Source of the DNA: a virus | Length of the DNA stretch: 64,000 nt | IMG/VR virus record: IMGVR_UViG_3300042402_001868 | Coordinates: 91,923-155,922 of that record | Direction: 5' to 3' (one strand) | Shown: positions 7,592-15,106 of the stretch, one piece after another | Numbering within the stretch: the first letter of the stretch is position 1 | How the letters are laid out: each line of letters opens with the position of its first letter | Position numbers and translations under genes: made by a program | The notes under the pieces: model-generated | What the model was told of the DNA's origin: nothing | Databases searched by the model: none | Seen by the model: only the letters and a program-made list of their open reading frames with translations

Positions 7592-8708
7592 GTGCTTTAT
7601 CAAATTCTAATCGACTTAAGAATGGCAAATTTTTTGTGCGTATCACAGTGCTGTCGCTTAATTTAAATATCCACCTGTTATCAAGTAGCCGAACCTTCTT
7701 GGCGGTATATGTTGCAAACTGCCCGCTGTTCTGTTTTCCTACGTTGGTATAGTAGTTTTCATTCTGATCAAATTGATAGATATATTCTTTAAGAAACTGC
7801 TTGTACCCTAAGTATCCGCGACCGGCATCAAGTATTAGATCATTGTTATAGTATATGTAGTTTTCAAATTCATCACACTCAAAAAATCCACTCACACACT
7901 GTTGTGTATAGGATGATTGATTCATAAGGAAAGAATTATCGCCGATTGCATATATCTGGCTTTTTGCCAAACTGTAATAACACCATCTAGCTTCTAGAAG
8001 CGTATTAATTGTACGACCTGACAGAGCAAAATATTTTTCTGAAAAATCAATAAATTTTTGATCTTGATTAACTTTGTAAAAATAATCCTTCCAGGGCTGG
8101 TACAGTGCATCTATCCCAATCTTGGTAACAAAGCTCTCGTCAAGGCTTGCAGTAAATTCATCCCCGCCATGACCGGTAACAAAGTGTCCGTCAAAATGAG
8201 TTTGCAAATATACATCTCCGCTGATGTTTAGCAATTCAACCTGCGGATATTGTTTTTGTAGCAGTTCAAAGAACTCTTGATTTTCGTAGACACTATGTGG
8301 AGAATATAAAATTCTCAACCGATTAAAATTAGGAGTATGCCTTAAGAATGCAATAACAAGACTAGTGCTATCGTGCCCACCGCTCCAGCACAAATTTAAC
8401 AATTGATCAAGTTGTAAATAGTGGTCAACACGATTCTTCATAACTTGTTCAAAGGATAAACATGTGACTGGAATTTTCCAAGGTCTTTGTACTTCAAATT
8501 TAAACGGACTTGTTACAGTCTGTGTGCGATCAACAATGTCACCAAACGGAGAATTAGAAAATATTGCGTTGATATCTAATAGATAATTGTAATCATTGAA
8601 TCCATTGATTTTATGTAAGAGGCCCACTGGAGAATACGCGATATTTCGCCATTCTAAAATTTTTCCAATGTACTCAGAATTTATTGCTGACAGTAGAGGT
8701 AATGACAT
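7551..8708 (-). CDS. Asparagine-synthase-like ATP pyrophosphatase
   Basis: A 385-residue protein with the ATP-binding PP-loop SGGHDS in CWSGGHDSTSLVIAFL near residue 110 and a second block GHGGDEF near residue 175 that corresponds to the GxGxDE motif of asparagine synthase C-domains. It lacks an N-terminal glutaminase Cys2 residue, so free ammonia or another amine donor is expected. Such stand-alone domains make amides on amino acids or sugars. It is not QueC: QueC has no GDE block and has C-terminal zinc cysteines that are absent here. It heads the amidinotransferase operon, downstream of two small genes. Confidence 0.7.
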   Translation of the reverse strand: MSLPLLSAINSEYIGKILEWRNIAYSPVGLLHKINGFNDYNYLLDINAIFSNSPFGDIVDRTQTVTSPFKFEVQRPWKIPVTCLSFEQVMKNRVDHYLQLDQLLNLCWSGGHDSTSLVIAFLRHTPNFNRLRILYSPHSVYENQEFFELLQKQYPQVELLNISGDVYLQTHFDGHFVTGHGGDEFTASLDESFVTKIGIDALYQPWKDYFYKVNQDQKFIDFSEKYFALSGRTINTLLEARWCYYSLAKSQIYAIGDNSFLMNQSSYTQQCVSGFFECDEFENYIYYNNDLILDAGRGYLGYKQFLKEYIYQFDQNENYYTNVGKQNSGQFATYTAKKVRLLDNRWIFKLSDSTVIRTKNLPFLSRLEFDKAHGNSLDYLFNSPG

Positions 8709-8983
8709 TAAGAATCACGGTCAGTGACGCACATGATTTCTCTAAGCAGTTGAAGACTGCAATTAAAATCAGTTACGTCGGTTGTTTCAAATGATCGTAT
8801 TTTTGATAAAAGTTGTGATTCAAGCTGTGAAAGTTGAGATAACATGCGTAGCCTTCTTTTGACAATCATAGGGTCTGTTGCATAGTCCACTAATTCAGAC
8901 AGCAATTTATTCCTGTGATCATTGGCTAGCTCAATAAGTTTTTTTGTTGTTTTTATTTTATAGTAGTTGACATGCTCAGTCAT
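8708..8983 (-). CDS. Small helical protein, unknown
   Basis: A 91-residue, mostly helical, charged protein with no recognisable motif. Its start and stop each overlap neighbours by one base, so it is co-translated with the asparagine-synthase-like gene. It may be a small accessory subunit; nothing in the sequence proves it. Confidence 0.55.
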   Translation of the reverse strand: MTEHVNYYKIKTTKKLIELANDHRNKLLSELVDYATDPMIVKRRLRMLSQLSQLESQLLSKIRSFETTDVTDFNCSLQLLREIMCVTDRDS

Positions 8984-9216
8984 TAGACAGGATCAACACT
9001 TGCACTTGAGCAACCAATATTTAGAGTGAAATCAATCCACTCTTCGGCATTTGCTAATTCTGGCCATGAACGTATACATACCTGGCGGGTTCCTTCGTCA
9101 GTTTCAGTTAAAGTTGTTTCAATTCCTCTAGCTGCCAGTTCATCAAGTTTTTCATGACATAAAGTTGACTGCTCTGGTGTTATCGGTGGTTGCCAAATTA
9201 CGGTTGTATAACGCAT
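8983..9216 (-). CDS. Small conserved phage protein, unknown
   Basis: A 77-residue protein with a two-strand pattern and a Trp-rich WPELANAEEWIDF segment. Similar short proteins with a terminal helix of this EEW type are common in large phages. An AGGAG ribosome site precedes the ATG, and a CATAAATA motif (one change from the T4 late octamer) lies at 9238-9245, so it is likely first in the operon reaching down to 5891. Confidence 0.55.
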   Translation of the reverse strand: MRYTTVIWQPPITPEQSTLCHEKLDELAARGIETTLTETDEGTRQVCIRSWPELANAEEWIDFTLNIGCSSASVDPV

Positions 9217-9237
9217 TATAAGTTCTCCTAATATTGT

Positions 9238-9245
9238 TATTTATG
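9238..9245 (-). promoter_or_regulatory. Late-type promoter motif
   Basis: CATAAATA on the minus strand, seven of eight bases of the T4 late consensus, about 20 nt upstream of the start at 9216 and before an AGGAG site. Confidence 0.35.
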
Positions 9246-9268
9246 ATAATATGCTTTTAGCATCTATA

Positions 9269-9739
9269 TTATGCTGCTTTTAGGCTTTTAAATCTGTCGG
9301 CAGCATAACTAGCCGCAAACGCATTAGGTTTGACAAAAGGCATGACATTGCAAGTGCCTTTGATATAGCCGATAGCTTGTGAAATAACACAGCTAGATCC
9401 ATGCATCTCGTCGGGGCTGATATCCAAATGAACTTCAACATTGCGACCTTCCAGCACCTCGGCTAGTTTAAGATACAGTTCACTGACTTTGTATACTTCG
9501 GTCATGAGTCGCATGGCAGGCTTGGATTCTTTTTGATCATACACACGTTCGCGATGCACCTCACCAAACAGTTTACATCCATTGTTACCGTTGATGTGTA
9601 TCACAATGGCCAACACATAGTCAGCATGCCATACATTGTCGATTCTGATTCGTTCACTGTCGCAGCCAAGATAGATTTTGGTATCAGGTCCCTGGGCTTC
9701 AATAAACTGCTTGACCTTGTTTAGATCCAGTTTTTTCAT
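9269..9739 (-). CDS. RNase H-like fold protein, DUF458/YkuK family
   Basis: A 156-residue protein matching the DUF458 (RNase_H_like) family typified by Bacillus YkuK. The N-terminal LGCDSER motif supplies the first acidic residue, VHLDISPDE near residue 105 the second, and the C-terminal KPNAFAASYAADRF is the family's most conserved block. The family is predicted to be RNase H-like but has no proven substrate. It is a single gene downstream of the tRNA-Leu and stem-closed RNA element, which might hint at an RNA role; that link is weak. Confidence 0.65.
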   Translation of the reverse strand: MKKLDLNKVKQFIEAQGPDTKIYLGCDSERIRIDNVWHADYVLAIVIHINGNNGCKLFGEVHRERVYDQKESKPAMRLMTEVYKVSELYLKLAEVLEGRNVEVHLDISPDEMHGSSCVISQAIGYIKGTCNVMPFVKPNAFAASYAADRFKSLKAA

Positions 9740-9794
9740 ACGTTACTTTCTATGGGTATTTATTGAAGCTAAGATTACAGTTGTGTTAAAAAAA

Positions 9795-9975
9795 TGCAAA
9801 CAAACCGGTTTCGCTAGGGCGTGTGGCTGTCGAACACGATTGGGCTCAATGAGCCGTCGTATAAGTTTGAACCGGCAACAGTTATGGGCCTCTCACCCAC
9901 ACACCTGATCCGCTAGATGTACATCACTGCACAGAGCCAGCCGGGGGATTGCCCCTACACGTTTTTTTGTTTGCA
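9795..9975 (-). ncRNA. Stem-closed structured RNA element 1
   Basis: A 181-nt segment between tRNA-Leu and the DUF458 gene. It is closed by a perfect 10-bp inverted repeat (TGCAAACAAA at 9795 and its complement at 9966-9975). The interior is GC-rich against AT-rich arms and holds nested hairpins, such as GGCTC/GAGCC and CGTGT/ACACG. It has no open frame and no cloverleaf. It would be transcribed together with tRNA-Leu. Identity unknown; see findings. Confidence 0.5.
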
Positions 9976-9979
9976 AAAT

Positions 9980-10064
9980 TGGTGCCCAGGGTCGGACTCG
10001 AACCGACACATATTTCTACGCCAGAACCTAAATCTGGTGCGTCTACCAATTTCGCCACCTGGGC
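9980..10064 (-). tRNA. tRNA-Leu (UAG)
   Basis: Class II cloverleaf, 85 nt, with loop TTTAGGT giving anticodon UAG for CUN codons. CCA is encoded. First gene behind its own promoter. Confidence 0.95.
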
Positions 10065-10073
10065 TTAACTACT

Positions 10074-10102
10074 ATAATAACATACAACGTCTATAGTGTC
10101 AA
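10074..10102 (-). promoter_or_regulatory. Sigma70-type promoter of tRNA-Leu(UAG)
   Basis: TTGACA (10097-10102), 17-bp spacer, TATTAT (10074-10079), placing the transcript start within a few bases of the tRNA 5' end. Confidence 0.7.
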
Positions 10103-10108
10103 TCAATT

Positions 10109-10184
10109 TGGTACCAGGAGACGGAATTGAACCGCCCACGCACAGATTTTCAGTCTGTCGCTCTACCAACTGAGCTATCCTGGT
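10109..10184 (-). tRNA. tRNA-Phe (GAA)
   Basis: 76-nt cloverleaf; anticodon loop CTGAAAA gives GAA. CCA encoded. Tightly spaced with tRNA-Ser upstream. Confidence 0.95.
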
Positions 10185-10186
10185 AT

Positions 10187-10278
10187 TGGCGGAAGACGGA
10201 GGAGTCGAACCCCATCCCTGTTAAGAGAACCTGGTTTTCAAGGCCAGTCGCGGGACCAACCCCACTGCATCATCTTCC
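10187..10278 (-). tRNA. tRNA-Ser (UGA)
   Basis: 92-nt class II tRNA with a long variable arm; loop CTTGAAA gives anticodon UGA for UCN codons. CCA encoded. Confidence 0.93.
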
Positions 10279-10284
10279 TAATTG

Positions 10285-10358
10285 TGGTCTCGGTAGCAGG
10301 AATCGAACCTACGCTCGAACGTCCCAAACGTTCAGTGATACCATTTCACCATACCGAG
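10285..10358 (-). tRNA. tRNA-Pro (UGG)
   Basis: 74-nt cloverleaf; loop TTTGGGA gives anticodon UGG. The acceptor pairs CTCGGTA with TACCGAG. CCA encoded. Confidence 0.94.
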
Positions 10359-10366
10359 CTTGTGTG

Positions 10367-10441
10367 TGGTACCTGGACACGGTTTCGAACCGCGGACCCT
10401 CTCCGTGTAAAGGAGACGCTCTACCCCTGAGCTATCCAGGC
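10367..10441 (-). tRNA. tRNA-Val (UAC)
   Basis: 75-nt cloverleaf; loop TTTACAC gives anticodon UAC. A G1-U72 wobble opens the acceptor stem. CCA encoded. It directly follows the radical SAM gene that ends at 10449. Confidence 0.94.
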
Positions 10442-10448
10442 AATAATG

Positions 10449-11618
10449 TTATAAATCAAATCCAAATACTGAACTAAAATTTTGTGAGCGAGCCTGATCT
10501 AAATCAATAGTGTACTCTTTAAATGTCTGCCAACTTTGTTCTTCTGGTGCGTTAGTTTCTAAAATATGTTTAACACTAACCAATTGCGAATGCACAGTTG
10601 CTACATCATGTTGATCTAGACCAACTGATTTAAGTATGGGTAATGATTTATCAATAGAGTCTATTGCTTGTTTACGAGCAACGCCGCTGAGAACCGACGG
10701 ATGTAGCATGCCTTCGACCACAATCATGTCTAAACTGGTCTGATACTTTTTTCTGTAATCACATACAAATGCAATCACCTTGTTGACGTCCAGTATGTTA
10801 TACGCACTGAGGGCTATATTTGTGTTAATGCCGATCCGATTGTTATCAAGTCTCATACGACCGTAAAATTCTAAATTTTCTAACATGCGCGGCCAGTTGG
10901 TGCCATCTCGAGTGTACTCGGCCACTGCATCCACCCCATCTATGCTGAGGGTGAGTTGTACATATTTAAATTGCGAAAAGCACTCGACTATTCTTGGATT
11001 TATAGTGCTGACATTTGTAGTGACTTGTAATGTAATATCCTTGCCATGCCCTTGTTCGACAATAGCGTTGGTAATTTTCAACATGCCCGGGATAATCATT
11101 GGTTCGCCACCGGTGAAGTTGATCCATTTGAGATCAGGAATTAGTTCTACAATGTCATCAATGAATTCTTCGTCATTAGACCTGTGTCCAAGATCTGAAT
11201 CAATGTGCCATTTTTTAAGTGCAGGATTGTCATGTACTTCTCGATCAATCAAACTACTCCAATTGGGCTTGCAAATCCTGCATCGAAAATTGCACAAATT
11301 ACTCAGTCTGACTTCGATTGCCTGTGGACGACTTGGTGTATCGATATCTCGAGAAAACTCAATTCCGTTCAGTTCATGAGAACGAAGAAAAATTTGCCTA
11401 AGGCTTTTTCCACCTTGTTCTTCGGTAGTTTTACATCGTTGACAACTTTCTGTTAGATTGCCTGATAATAATCCTTGCTTGACAATTTTCACATGCTCGC
11501 TTGCTAGAAATTGTTTAGGACTAGACATCTTAACCGGAGCATGTCCACAGCAAACACTTTGTTCGTCGTAGCAAAAGAATCCTCCATGCCACGGAGATGA
11601 GCAGTAGAATTCACTCAT
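10449..11618 (-). CDS. Radical SAM protein with N-terminal Cys-rich domain
   Basis: A 389-residue radical SAM enzyme. CNFRCRIC near residue 113 is the CxxxCxxC cluster loop, TGGEP near 169 the SAM-binding motif, and SIDGVD a later strand. The N-terminus has CSSPWHG, a CC pair (VCCGH) and CQRC, a pattern shared with four other radical SAM proteins here and likely binding an auxiliary iron-sulfur cluster, as SPASM or twitch domains do. These enzymes modify peptides, sugars or tRNA; the substrate is unknown. It lies between tRNA-Gly and tRNA-Val and is probably co-transcribed with them. Confidence 0.8.
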   Translation of the reverse strand: MSEFYCSSPWHGGFFCYDEQSVCCGHAPVKMSSPKQFLASEHVKIVKQGLLSGNLTESCQRCKTTEEQGGKSLRQIFLRSHELNGIEFSRDIDTPSRPQAIEVRLSNLCNFRCRICKPNWSSLIDREVHDNPALKKWHIDSDLGHRSNDEEFIDDIVELIPDLKWINFTGGEPMIIPGMLKITNAIVEQGHGKDITLQVTTNVSTINPRIVECFSQFKYVQLTLSIDGVDAVAEYTRDGTNWPRMLENLEFYGRMRLDNNRIGINTNIALSAYNILDVNKVIAFVCDYRKKYQTSLDMIVVEGMLHPSVLSGVARKQAIDSIDKSLPILKSVGLDQHDVATVHSQLVSVKHILETNAPEEQSWQTFKEYTIDLDQARSQNFSSVFGFDL

Positions 11619-11631
11619 TAGACTGCACCAA

Positions 11632-11705
11632 TGGAGCGGGGTAGGGGAATCGAACCCCTCGCTTTAGCTTGGAAGGCTAAGGTATTACCACTATACGAAC
11701 CCCGC
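11632..11705 (-). tRNA. tRNA-Gly (UCC)
   Basis: 74-nt cloverleaf; loop CTTCCAA gives anticodon UCC. CCA encoded. Only one base separates its 5' end from the SGNH gene. Confidence 0.95.
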
Positions 11706-11706
11706 A

Positions 11707-12465
11707 TTATTCTGATTCCTTGCCAATGTTATCAGCATGATATTTTGGATCAACCTTTTTGGCAATAAAATTTGCAAAGCTCTTGTGAGCTGACAAAAAA
11801 TAATGTCCTGACTTGGTATTGTTAAATCCACGATCCACAGCCCAGTTACAAAACTCAGTTTGTCCCAGTGGTCGATACACCGAATCAGGAAAATCATATT
11901 CTTGTACTGCACCAAAACTGTCCAGGTTGATAACAGGAATATTTTTTTGTGCTGCCATGGTATTCAATGCCAGTATATTTTTTAACTTGTTCATACGACC
12001 CCACCAGCGATCAGCATGATGAGTAATCCATTGTTTTTGATATGCAACTATATCGTTATGGTTGTCAACAGGTTCTCCTGTAGCTTGGCCTTCTAGCATT
12101 ATTTTGTCTGGAATAACTTTTGAAAAATTGATTTTACCACCAGCAAGGCCAATCCATTCACCTTCTTCGTAGTCCCAGATTTCGGTACGTTCGCCACCAG
12201 TCCAGCAAGCAATCACAACATCGGGCTTTACTCGTTCTTTGTAAGGATTACAATAAGTTTCAAATATCCTAAATATTGCATCGTTTGATCCGCCGGGGAT
12301 GGCATGATTCATTGGATGGTATCCTAGTAATTGGGCCAGTTGAACTGGATAACTCATAAAGTATCCGTAATGTTCTTTGCCATAATTTAGTAAATCCACA
12401 TCTGGCTCTGTATTCATTTCTGAACCAGCGGCGTGACTGCATCCAAGTATAAGTGCTTTTTTCAT
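11707..12465 (-). CDS. SGNH-hydrolase-like protein (paralogue 1)
   Basis: A 252-residue SGNH/GDSL-like protein. GCSHAAG at residues 8-14 carries the nucleophile Ser, GGSNDAIFR near 58 carries the Gly and Asn oxyanion block, and SGHYFLSAHKSF near 225 carries the catalytic His. A central WTGGERTEIW segment matches the W-x-R-x-W block found in most of the window's seven SGNH-type proteins. Family members deacylate sugars or lipids. A perfect TATAAATA late motif ends 5 nt before the ATG, so the message may be leaderless. Confidence 0.7.
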   Translation of the reverse strand: MKKALILGCSHAAGSEMNTEPDVDLLNYGKEHYGYFMSYPVQLAQLLGYHPMNHAIPGGSNDAIFRIFETYCNPYKERVKPDVVIACWTGGERTEIWDYEEGEWIGLAGGKINFSKVIPDKIMLEGQATGEPVDNHNDIVAYQKQWITHHADRWWGRMNKLKNILALNTMAAQKNIPVINLDSFGAVQEYDFPDSVYRPLGQTEFCNWAVDRGFNNTKSGHYFLSAHKSFANFIAKKVDPKYHADNIGKESE

Positions 12466-12470
12466 AGAAA

Positions 12471-12478
12471 TATTTATA
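12471..12478 (-). promoter_or_regulatory. T4-type late promoter abutting the SGNH start
   Basis: Exact TATAAATA octamer on the minus strand, 5 nt before the ATG at 12465. In T4, transcription starts 5-7 nt after this box, which would place +1 at or next to the start codon. Confidence 0.55.
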
Positions 12479-12504
12479 GACTAATATTATACATTAGTAA
12501 AAAC

Positions 12505-12581
12505 TGGCCGGTCCTGAGAGATTCGAACTCCCAACTTCCAGTTTCGAAGACTGGCACTCTATCCAATTGAGTTAAAGACCG
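12505..12581 (-). tRNA. tRNA-Arg (UCG)
   Basis: 77-nt cloverleaf; loop CTTCGAA gives anticodon UCG, reading CGN by U34 wobble. Most bacteria use an ACG (inosine) tRNA for this box, so the phage tRNA is of the minimal-set type. CCA encoded. Confidence 0.94.
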
Positions 12582-12586
12582 ATATG

Positions 12587-12662
12587 TGGCAGGAGATATA
12601 GGATTCGAACCTATGCATGTCGGAATCAAAATCCGATGCCTTGACCAACTTGGCGAATCTCC
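12587..12662 (-). tRNA. tRNA-Gln (UUG)
   Basis: 76-nt cloverleaf; loop TTTTGAT gives anticodon UUG. CCA encoded. Confidence 0.94.
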
Positions 12663-12674
12663 AACAAAACTATC

Positions 12675-12749
12675 TGGTGGATGAGAGTAGAGTCGAACTA
12701 CCACCGGACTCCGTATGAAGGAGGCGCACTACCATTATGCTACTCATCC
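12675..12749 (-). tRNA. tRNA with CAU anticodon (Met elongator or Ile2)
   Basis: 75-nt cloverleaf with loop TTCATAC and anticodon CAU. It lacks the initiator hallmarks of 15276-15350 and differs from the Met elongator at 22639. It may be the AUA-reading Ile2 tRNA that needs lysidine at C34, which would complete the decoding set; sequence alone does not settle this. Confidence 0.85.
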
Positions 12750-12767
12750 TGGAATTTTCTAACAAGG

Positions 12768-13490
12768 CTATTGTGTTATTGTAGAATTTTTTAACAAATA
12801 TATTTTATTTTTATATATTTTATTTTTTACCTTTTGCCATTGGGAATCGTTGTCTAAGTTAACTGGATTGTGACGGTGGTCAATTTGCCGGTCGTCGACA
12901 CAGTCAGTGTTAGTCAGTACATTAATATTTTTAAATTCACCAAGTGCTTCGTATCCTAACGGACGTTCTTTAACACAGACACTCCATGCCGACCCTAATA
13001 CGTAAACATTTTTTATGTGAGTATTTTGTGACAGATAATATGTTAATTCCCAGCCCCACTCTATGGCAATTTGAAATTTGTCATGGTTACTGTAATTTAA
13101 AATCAACGGATCGATTGTACGATGGACAAAAATTACACTACCATTAATGATAAAACCTAAGGGTTCACTTTGCTTGACTTGTAAGAATAGCCGGTGTACC
13201 TGAACTAAATCTCTGATTATTCTGGTTGAATTGTTCTTAATAAAATCATTGTAATTTTTATACCATATATTAGATGCTGATATTTTTTCTGAGTTACAAT
13301 CGTATGCGGCTAAGACAACTGTTTTAATATTTTGATTGTTGTCTAAAAATGATATTATTCGTTTATATAATTGGTCAATTGTAGATTTACAATCTTCGGG
13401 TGACCAAGGATCTATTATTATAGCTAGACTAGGCTGCTCTAGGATCTTGCCACTAATTTCAGTTTTAACTTTATGAATTGTATTATACAT
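12768..13490 (-). CDS. Isochorismatase-like cysteine hydrolase, divergent
   Basis: A 240-residue protein starting at the ATG at 13490; a longer frame would read through tRNA-His. LAIIIDPWSPED near residue 22 resembles the Asp-bearing first strand, and VYVLGSAWSVCVKERPLGYE near residue 170 resembles the catalytic-Cys strand-helix of isochorismatase-like hydrolases. The expected middle Lys is not evident, so the call is tentative. The gene is AT-rich and lies between tRNA genes. Confidence 0.4.
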   Translation of the reverse strand: MYNTIHKVKTEISGKILEQPSLAIIIDPWSPEDCKSTIDQLYKRIISFLDNNQNIKTVVLAAYDCNSEKISASNIWYKNYNDFIKNNSTRIIRDLVQVHRLFLQVKQSEPLGFIINGSVIFVHRTIDPLILNYSNHDKFQIAIEWGWELTYYLSQNTHIKNVYVLGSAWSVCVKERPLGYEALGEFKNINVLTNTDCVDDRQIDHRHNPVNLDNDSQWQKVKNKIYKNKIYLLKNSTITQ

Positions 13491-13527
13491 GATAAAATTA
13501 CTTATCTGAGTTTGAGACTTAAAACCA

Positions 13528-13604
13528 TGGGGTGCATGATGGGATTCGAACCCACGTATATCGGAATCACAATCCGAGGTCTTAACCACTTGACGACAAG
13601 CACC
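13528..13604 (-). tRNA. tRNA-His (GUG)
   Basis: 77-nt cloverleaf with anticodon loop TTGTGAT (GUG). The gene encodes the extra G at -1 opposite C73, the identity mark of tRNA-His. CCA encoded. Confidence 0.95.
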
Positions 13605-13605
13605 A

Positions 13606-13636
13606 TATAGAAACACACTGTGTCAATGTGTTTTTA
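13606..13636 (-). repeat. Inverted repeat between tRNA-His and tRNA-Lys
   Basis: Arms of about 14 bp with few mismatches around a TGTCA-containing loop fill the gap between the two tRNAs. It would form a hairpin in the precursor RNA and could be a processing site. There is no T-run, so it is not a standard terminator. Confidence 0.45.
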
Positions 13637-13638
13637 TA

Positions 13639-13714
13639 TGGTAGGACGTATTGGATTCGAACCAATGACCAATAGATTAAAAGTCTACTGCTCTACCAAC
13701 TGAGCTAACGTCCC
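13639..13714 (-). tRNA. tRNA-Lys (UUU)
   Basis: 76-nt cloverleaf; loop CTTTTAA gives anticodon UUU. CCA encoded. Confidence 0.95.
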
Positions 13715-13766
13715 ACAAATCTTCCCACTCTTATCACTGTCCATTTGGACTCTCCTTTTAAAAACT

Positions 13767-13843
13767 TGGTAGCTTCACTGTGACTCGAACACAGGACCCC
13801 CGCGTTATCAACACGGTGCTCTAACCAACTGAGCTATGAAGCT
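13767..13843 (-). tRNA. tRNA-Ile (GAU)
   Basis: 77-nt cloverleaf; loop TTGATAA gives anticodon GAU for AUU and AUC. CCA encoded. Confidence 0.95.
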
Positions 13844-13847
13844 GAAA

Positions 13848-13923
13848 TGGTGCCCCCACCATGATTCGAACACGGGACCTACTGATTACAAATCAGTTGC
13901 TCTACCAGCTGAGCTATAAGGGC
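13848..13923 (-). tRNA. tRNA-Thr (UGU)
   Basis: 76-nt cloverleaf; loop TTTGTAA gives anticodon UGU. CCA encoded. Confidence 0.95.
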
Positions 13924-13928
13924 TTGTT

Positions 13929-14004
13929 TGGCTCCCCAACGTGGGCTCGAACCACGGACCAACAGATTAACAGTCTGCTACTCTACCGACTGAGCTATTG
14001 GGGA
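13929..14004 (-). tRNA. tRNA-Asn (GUU)
   Basis: 76-nt cloverleaf; loop CTGTTAA gives anticodon GUU. CCA encoded. Confidence 0.95.
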
Positions 14005-14015
14005 ATTGATTGATA

Positions 14016-14104
14016 TGGCCGAGAGCCTGGGAGTCGAACCCAGTGACCGTTATACACAGTCTACAGATTAGCAATCTGCTGCATTACCGTCCTGCCCGCT
14101 CTCG
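14016..14104 (-). tRNA. tRNA-Ser (GCU)
   Basis: 89-nt class II tRNA with a long variable arm; loop TTGCTAA gives anticodon GCU for AGC and AGU. CCA encoded. It is the first gene behind a perfect consensus promoter. Confidence 0.94.
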
Positions 14105-14111
14105 ACATGCT

Positions 14112-14140
14112 ATTATATAGCAGACACATCTCTGTGTCAA
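14112..14140 (-). promoter_or_regulatory. Perfect consensus promoter of the Ser-Asn-Thr-Ile-Lys-His tRNA run
   Basis: TTGACA (14135-14140), 17-bp spacer, TATAAT (14112-14117); transcription would start at the 5' end of tRNA-Ser(GCU). Confidence 0.85.
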
Positions 14141-14149
14141 CTTAATTCA

Positions 14150-14692
14150 TTACACCAATGGGATGTTTAACTCTTTTAGTTTGTTAAGATAGTGTACTTG
14201 ACCTTGACTGACAGTTGTACGCCAGTCATTTAATGAATCACTATTTGCACCATCACTTACAAACTTATAACACAAAAACTCTATGTTATGTTTCTTACAT
14301 ACCTTAGCAATGGCATATGCTTCCATATCTACTACATCAGCAGGTATCAATAGATTACTATCAGTAACAAAGTTATCACCTGTGCTACACGTTAATCCAT
14401 TACCTGTGTCAATGATGATTTCATCTTCAAATGGTGTTTGACCTGGTAGACTACCTAACTCACAGCACATCATATCACGTTGTACAAACTTTGACACTTG
14501 GTGAAATCCTGACTTAACAGTAACTCCACCTGCAGTACCAAAGTTTATAACACGTTTGGGATTGTACTTTGCAATACATTCTGCCGCTGTCATTGCGGCA
14601 TTGACCTTGCCTACGCCAGTGTAAAACACCTTCATACTATAACTCATGTCAGGTGCTTCATCTTTAAGTGCAATTAAAATTAGATCGTTCAT
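14150..14692 (-). CDS. MTA/SAH nucleosidase-like (PNP/UDP phosphorylase family)
   Basis: A 180-residue nucleoside phosphorylase/nucleosidase fold protein. GVGKVNAAMTA near residue 27, NFGTAGG near 51 and VDMEAYAIAKV near 120 are family blocks; the ME pair binds the ribose, and VSDGAN near 144 carries the catalytic Asp. Full-length MTA/SAH nucleosidases have about 230 residues, so this is a compact version. It would split 5'-methylthioadenosine or S-adenosylhomocysteine, which accumulate when many SAM-using enzymes work, and the window has eight radical SAM proteins and methyltransferases. It lies within the tRNA cluster. Confidence 0.75.
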   Translation of the reverse strand: MNDLILIALKDEAPDMSYSMKVFYTGVGKVNAAMTAAECIAKYNPKRVINFGTAGGVTVKSGFHQVSKFVQRDMMCCELGSLPGQTPFEDEIIIDTGNGLTCSTGDNFVTDSNLLIPADVVDMEAYAIAKVCKKHNIEFLCYKFVSDGANSDSLNDWRTTVSQGQVHYLNKLKELNIPLV

Positions 14693-14715
14693 TCAGTTGT
14701 TTCCGTAACATTATT

Positions 14716-14790
14716 TGGTGGACCGTCCCGGGATCGAACCGGGGATTGAAGCTTGCAAAGCTACTGTGTTCCCATCTATACCAACAGCCC
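14716..14790 (-). tRNA. tRNA-Ala (UGC)
   Basis: 75-nt cloverleaf; loop TTTGCAA gives anticodon UGC. The acceptor stem has the G3-U70 pair that alone identifies tRNA-Ala. CCA encoded. Confidence 0.95.
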
Positions 14791-14795
14791 ATGAC

Positions 14796-14869
14796 TGGCG
14801 TACCCACTAGGACTTGAACCTAGACTGACGGTTTTGGAGACCGCGATGCTGCCATTACACTATGGATAC
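14796..14869 (-). tRNA. tRNA-Trp (CCA)
   Basis: 74-nt cloverleaf; loop CTCCAAA gives anticodon CCA; discriminator G73 as expected for Trp. CCA encoded. Confidence 0.95.
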
Positions 14870-14897
14870 TCAACACACTCTTTAGAATGTGTGTATC

Positions 14898-15021
14898 AAA
14901 GCACTCTAAAATACTTAGGCTGCCTGTTCTTAAAGAATGCTTTAATACGCTGTAATTTTTCATCTCACACAAGAGACTCTATCCTACAGGCCGCCCGTTT
15001 GTTTATTTTTTAAAGTGCTTT
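14898..15021 (-). ncRNA. Stem-closed structured RNA element 2
   Basis: A 124-nt segment closed by a 13-bp inverted repeat with one imperfect pair (arms at 14898-14910 and 15009-15021). Inside are shorter repeats of the arm (ATGCTTTAA) and a GC-rich patch GGGCGGCCTG. No frame or cloverleaf. It lies downstream of a terminator and upstream of tRNA-Trp. Confidence 0.45.
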
Positions 15022-15051
15022 AACAGGACCTCGTTTCCTTGAGCACTAAAT

Positions 15052-15081
15052 GAAAAACCCTGGAGTGTTTAGTTCCAGGGT
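15052..15081 (-). terminator. Rho-independent terminator
   Basis: An 8-bp perfect stem (ACCCTGGA with TCCAGGGT) around a 9-nt loop, followed on the minus strand by a run of T. It ends the short transcription unit that starts near 15225. Confidence 0.8.
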
Positions 15082-15106
15082 CCTTTGGGTAGAATACAAT
15101 TGTACT

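Noticed and set aside
7551-8708. PP-loop protein as the missing QueC
   Set aside because: The SGGHDS loop fits, but a GxGGDE block of asparagine synthases is present and the C-terminal zinc cysteines of QueC are absent.
10127-10477. Long plus-strand frame through the tRNA cluster
   Set aside because: It reads antisense through five tRNA genes and has no ribosome site; it is a by-product of GC-rich tRNA sequence.
13606-13636. Intrinsic terminator between tRNA-His and tRNA-Lys
   Set aside because: There is no T-run after the stem on the minus strand, and tRNA-His must be transcribed through it.
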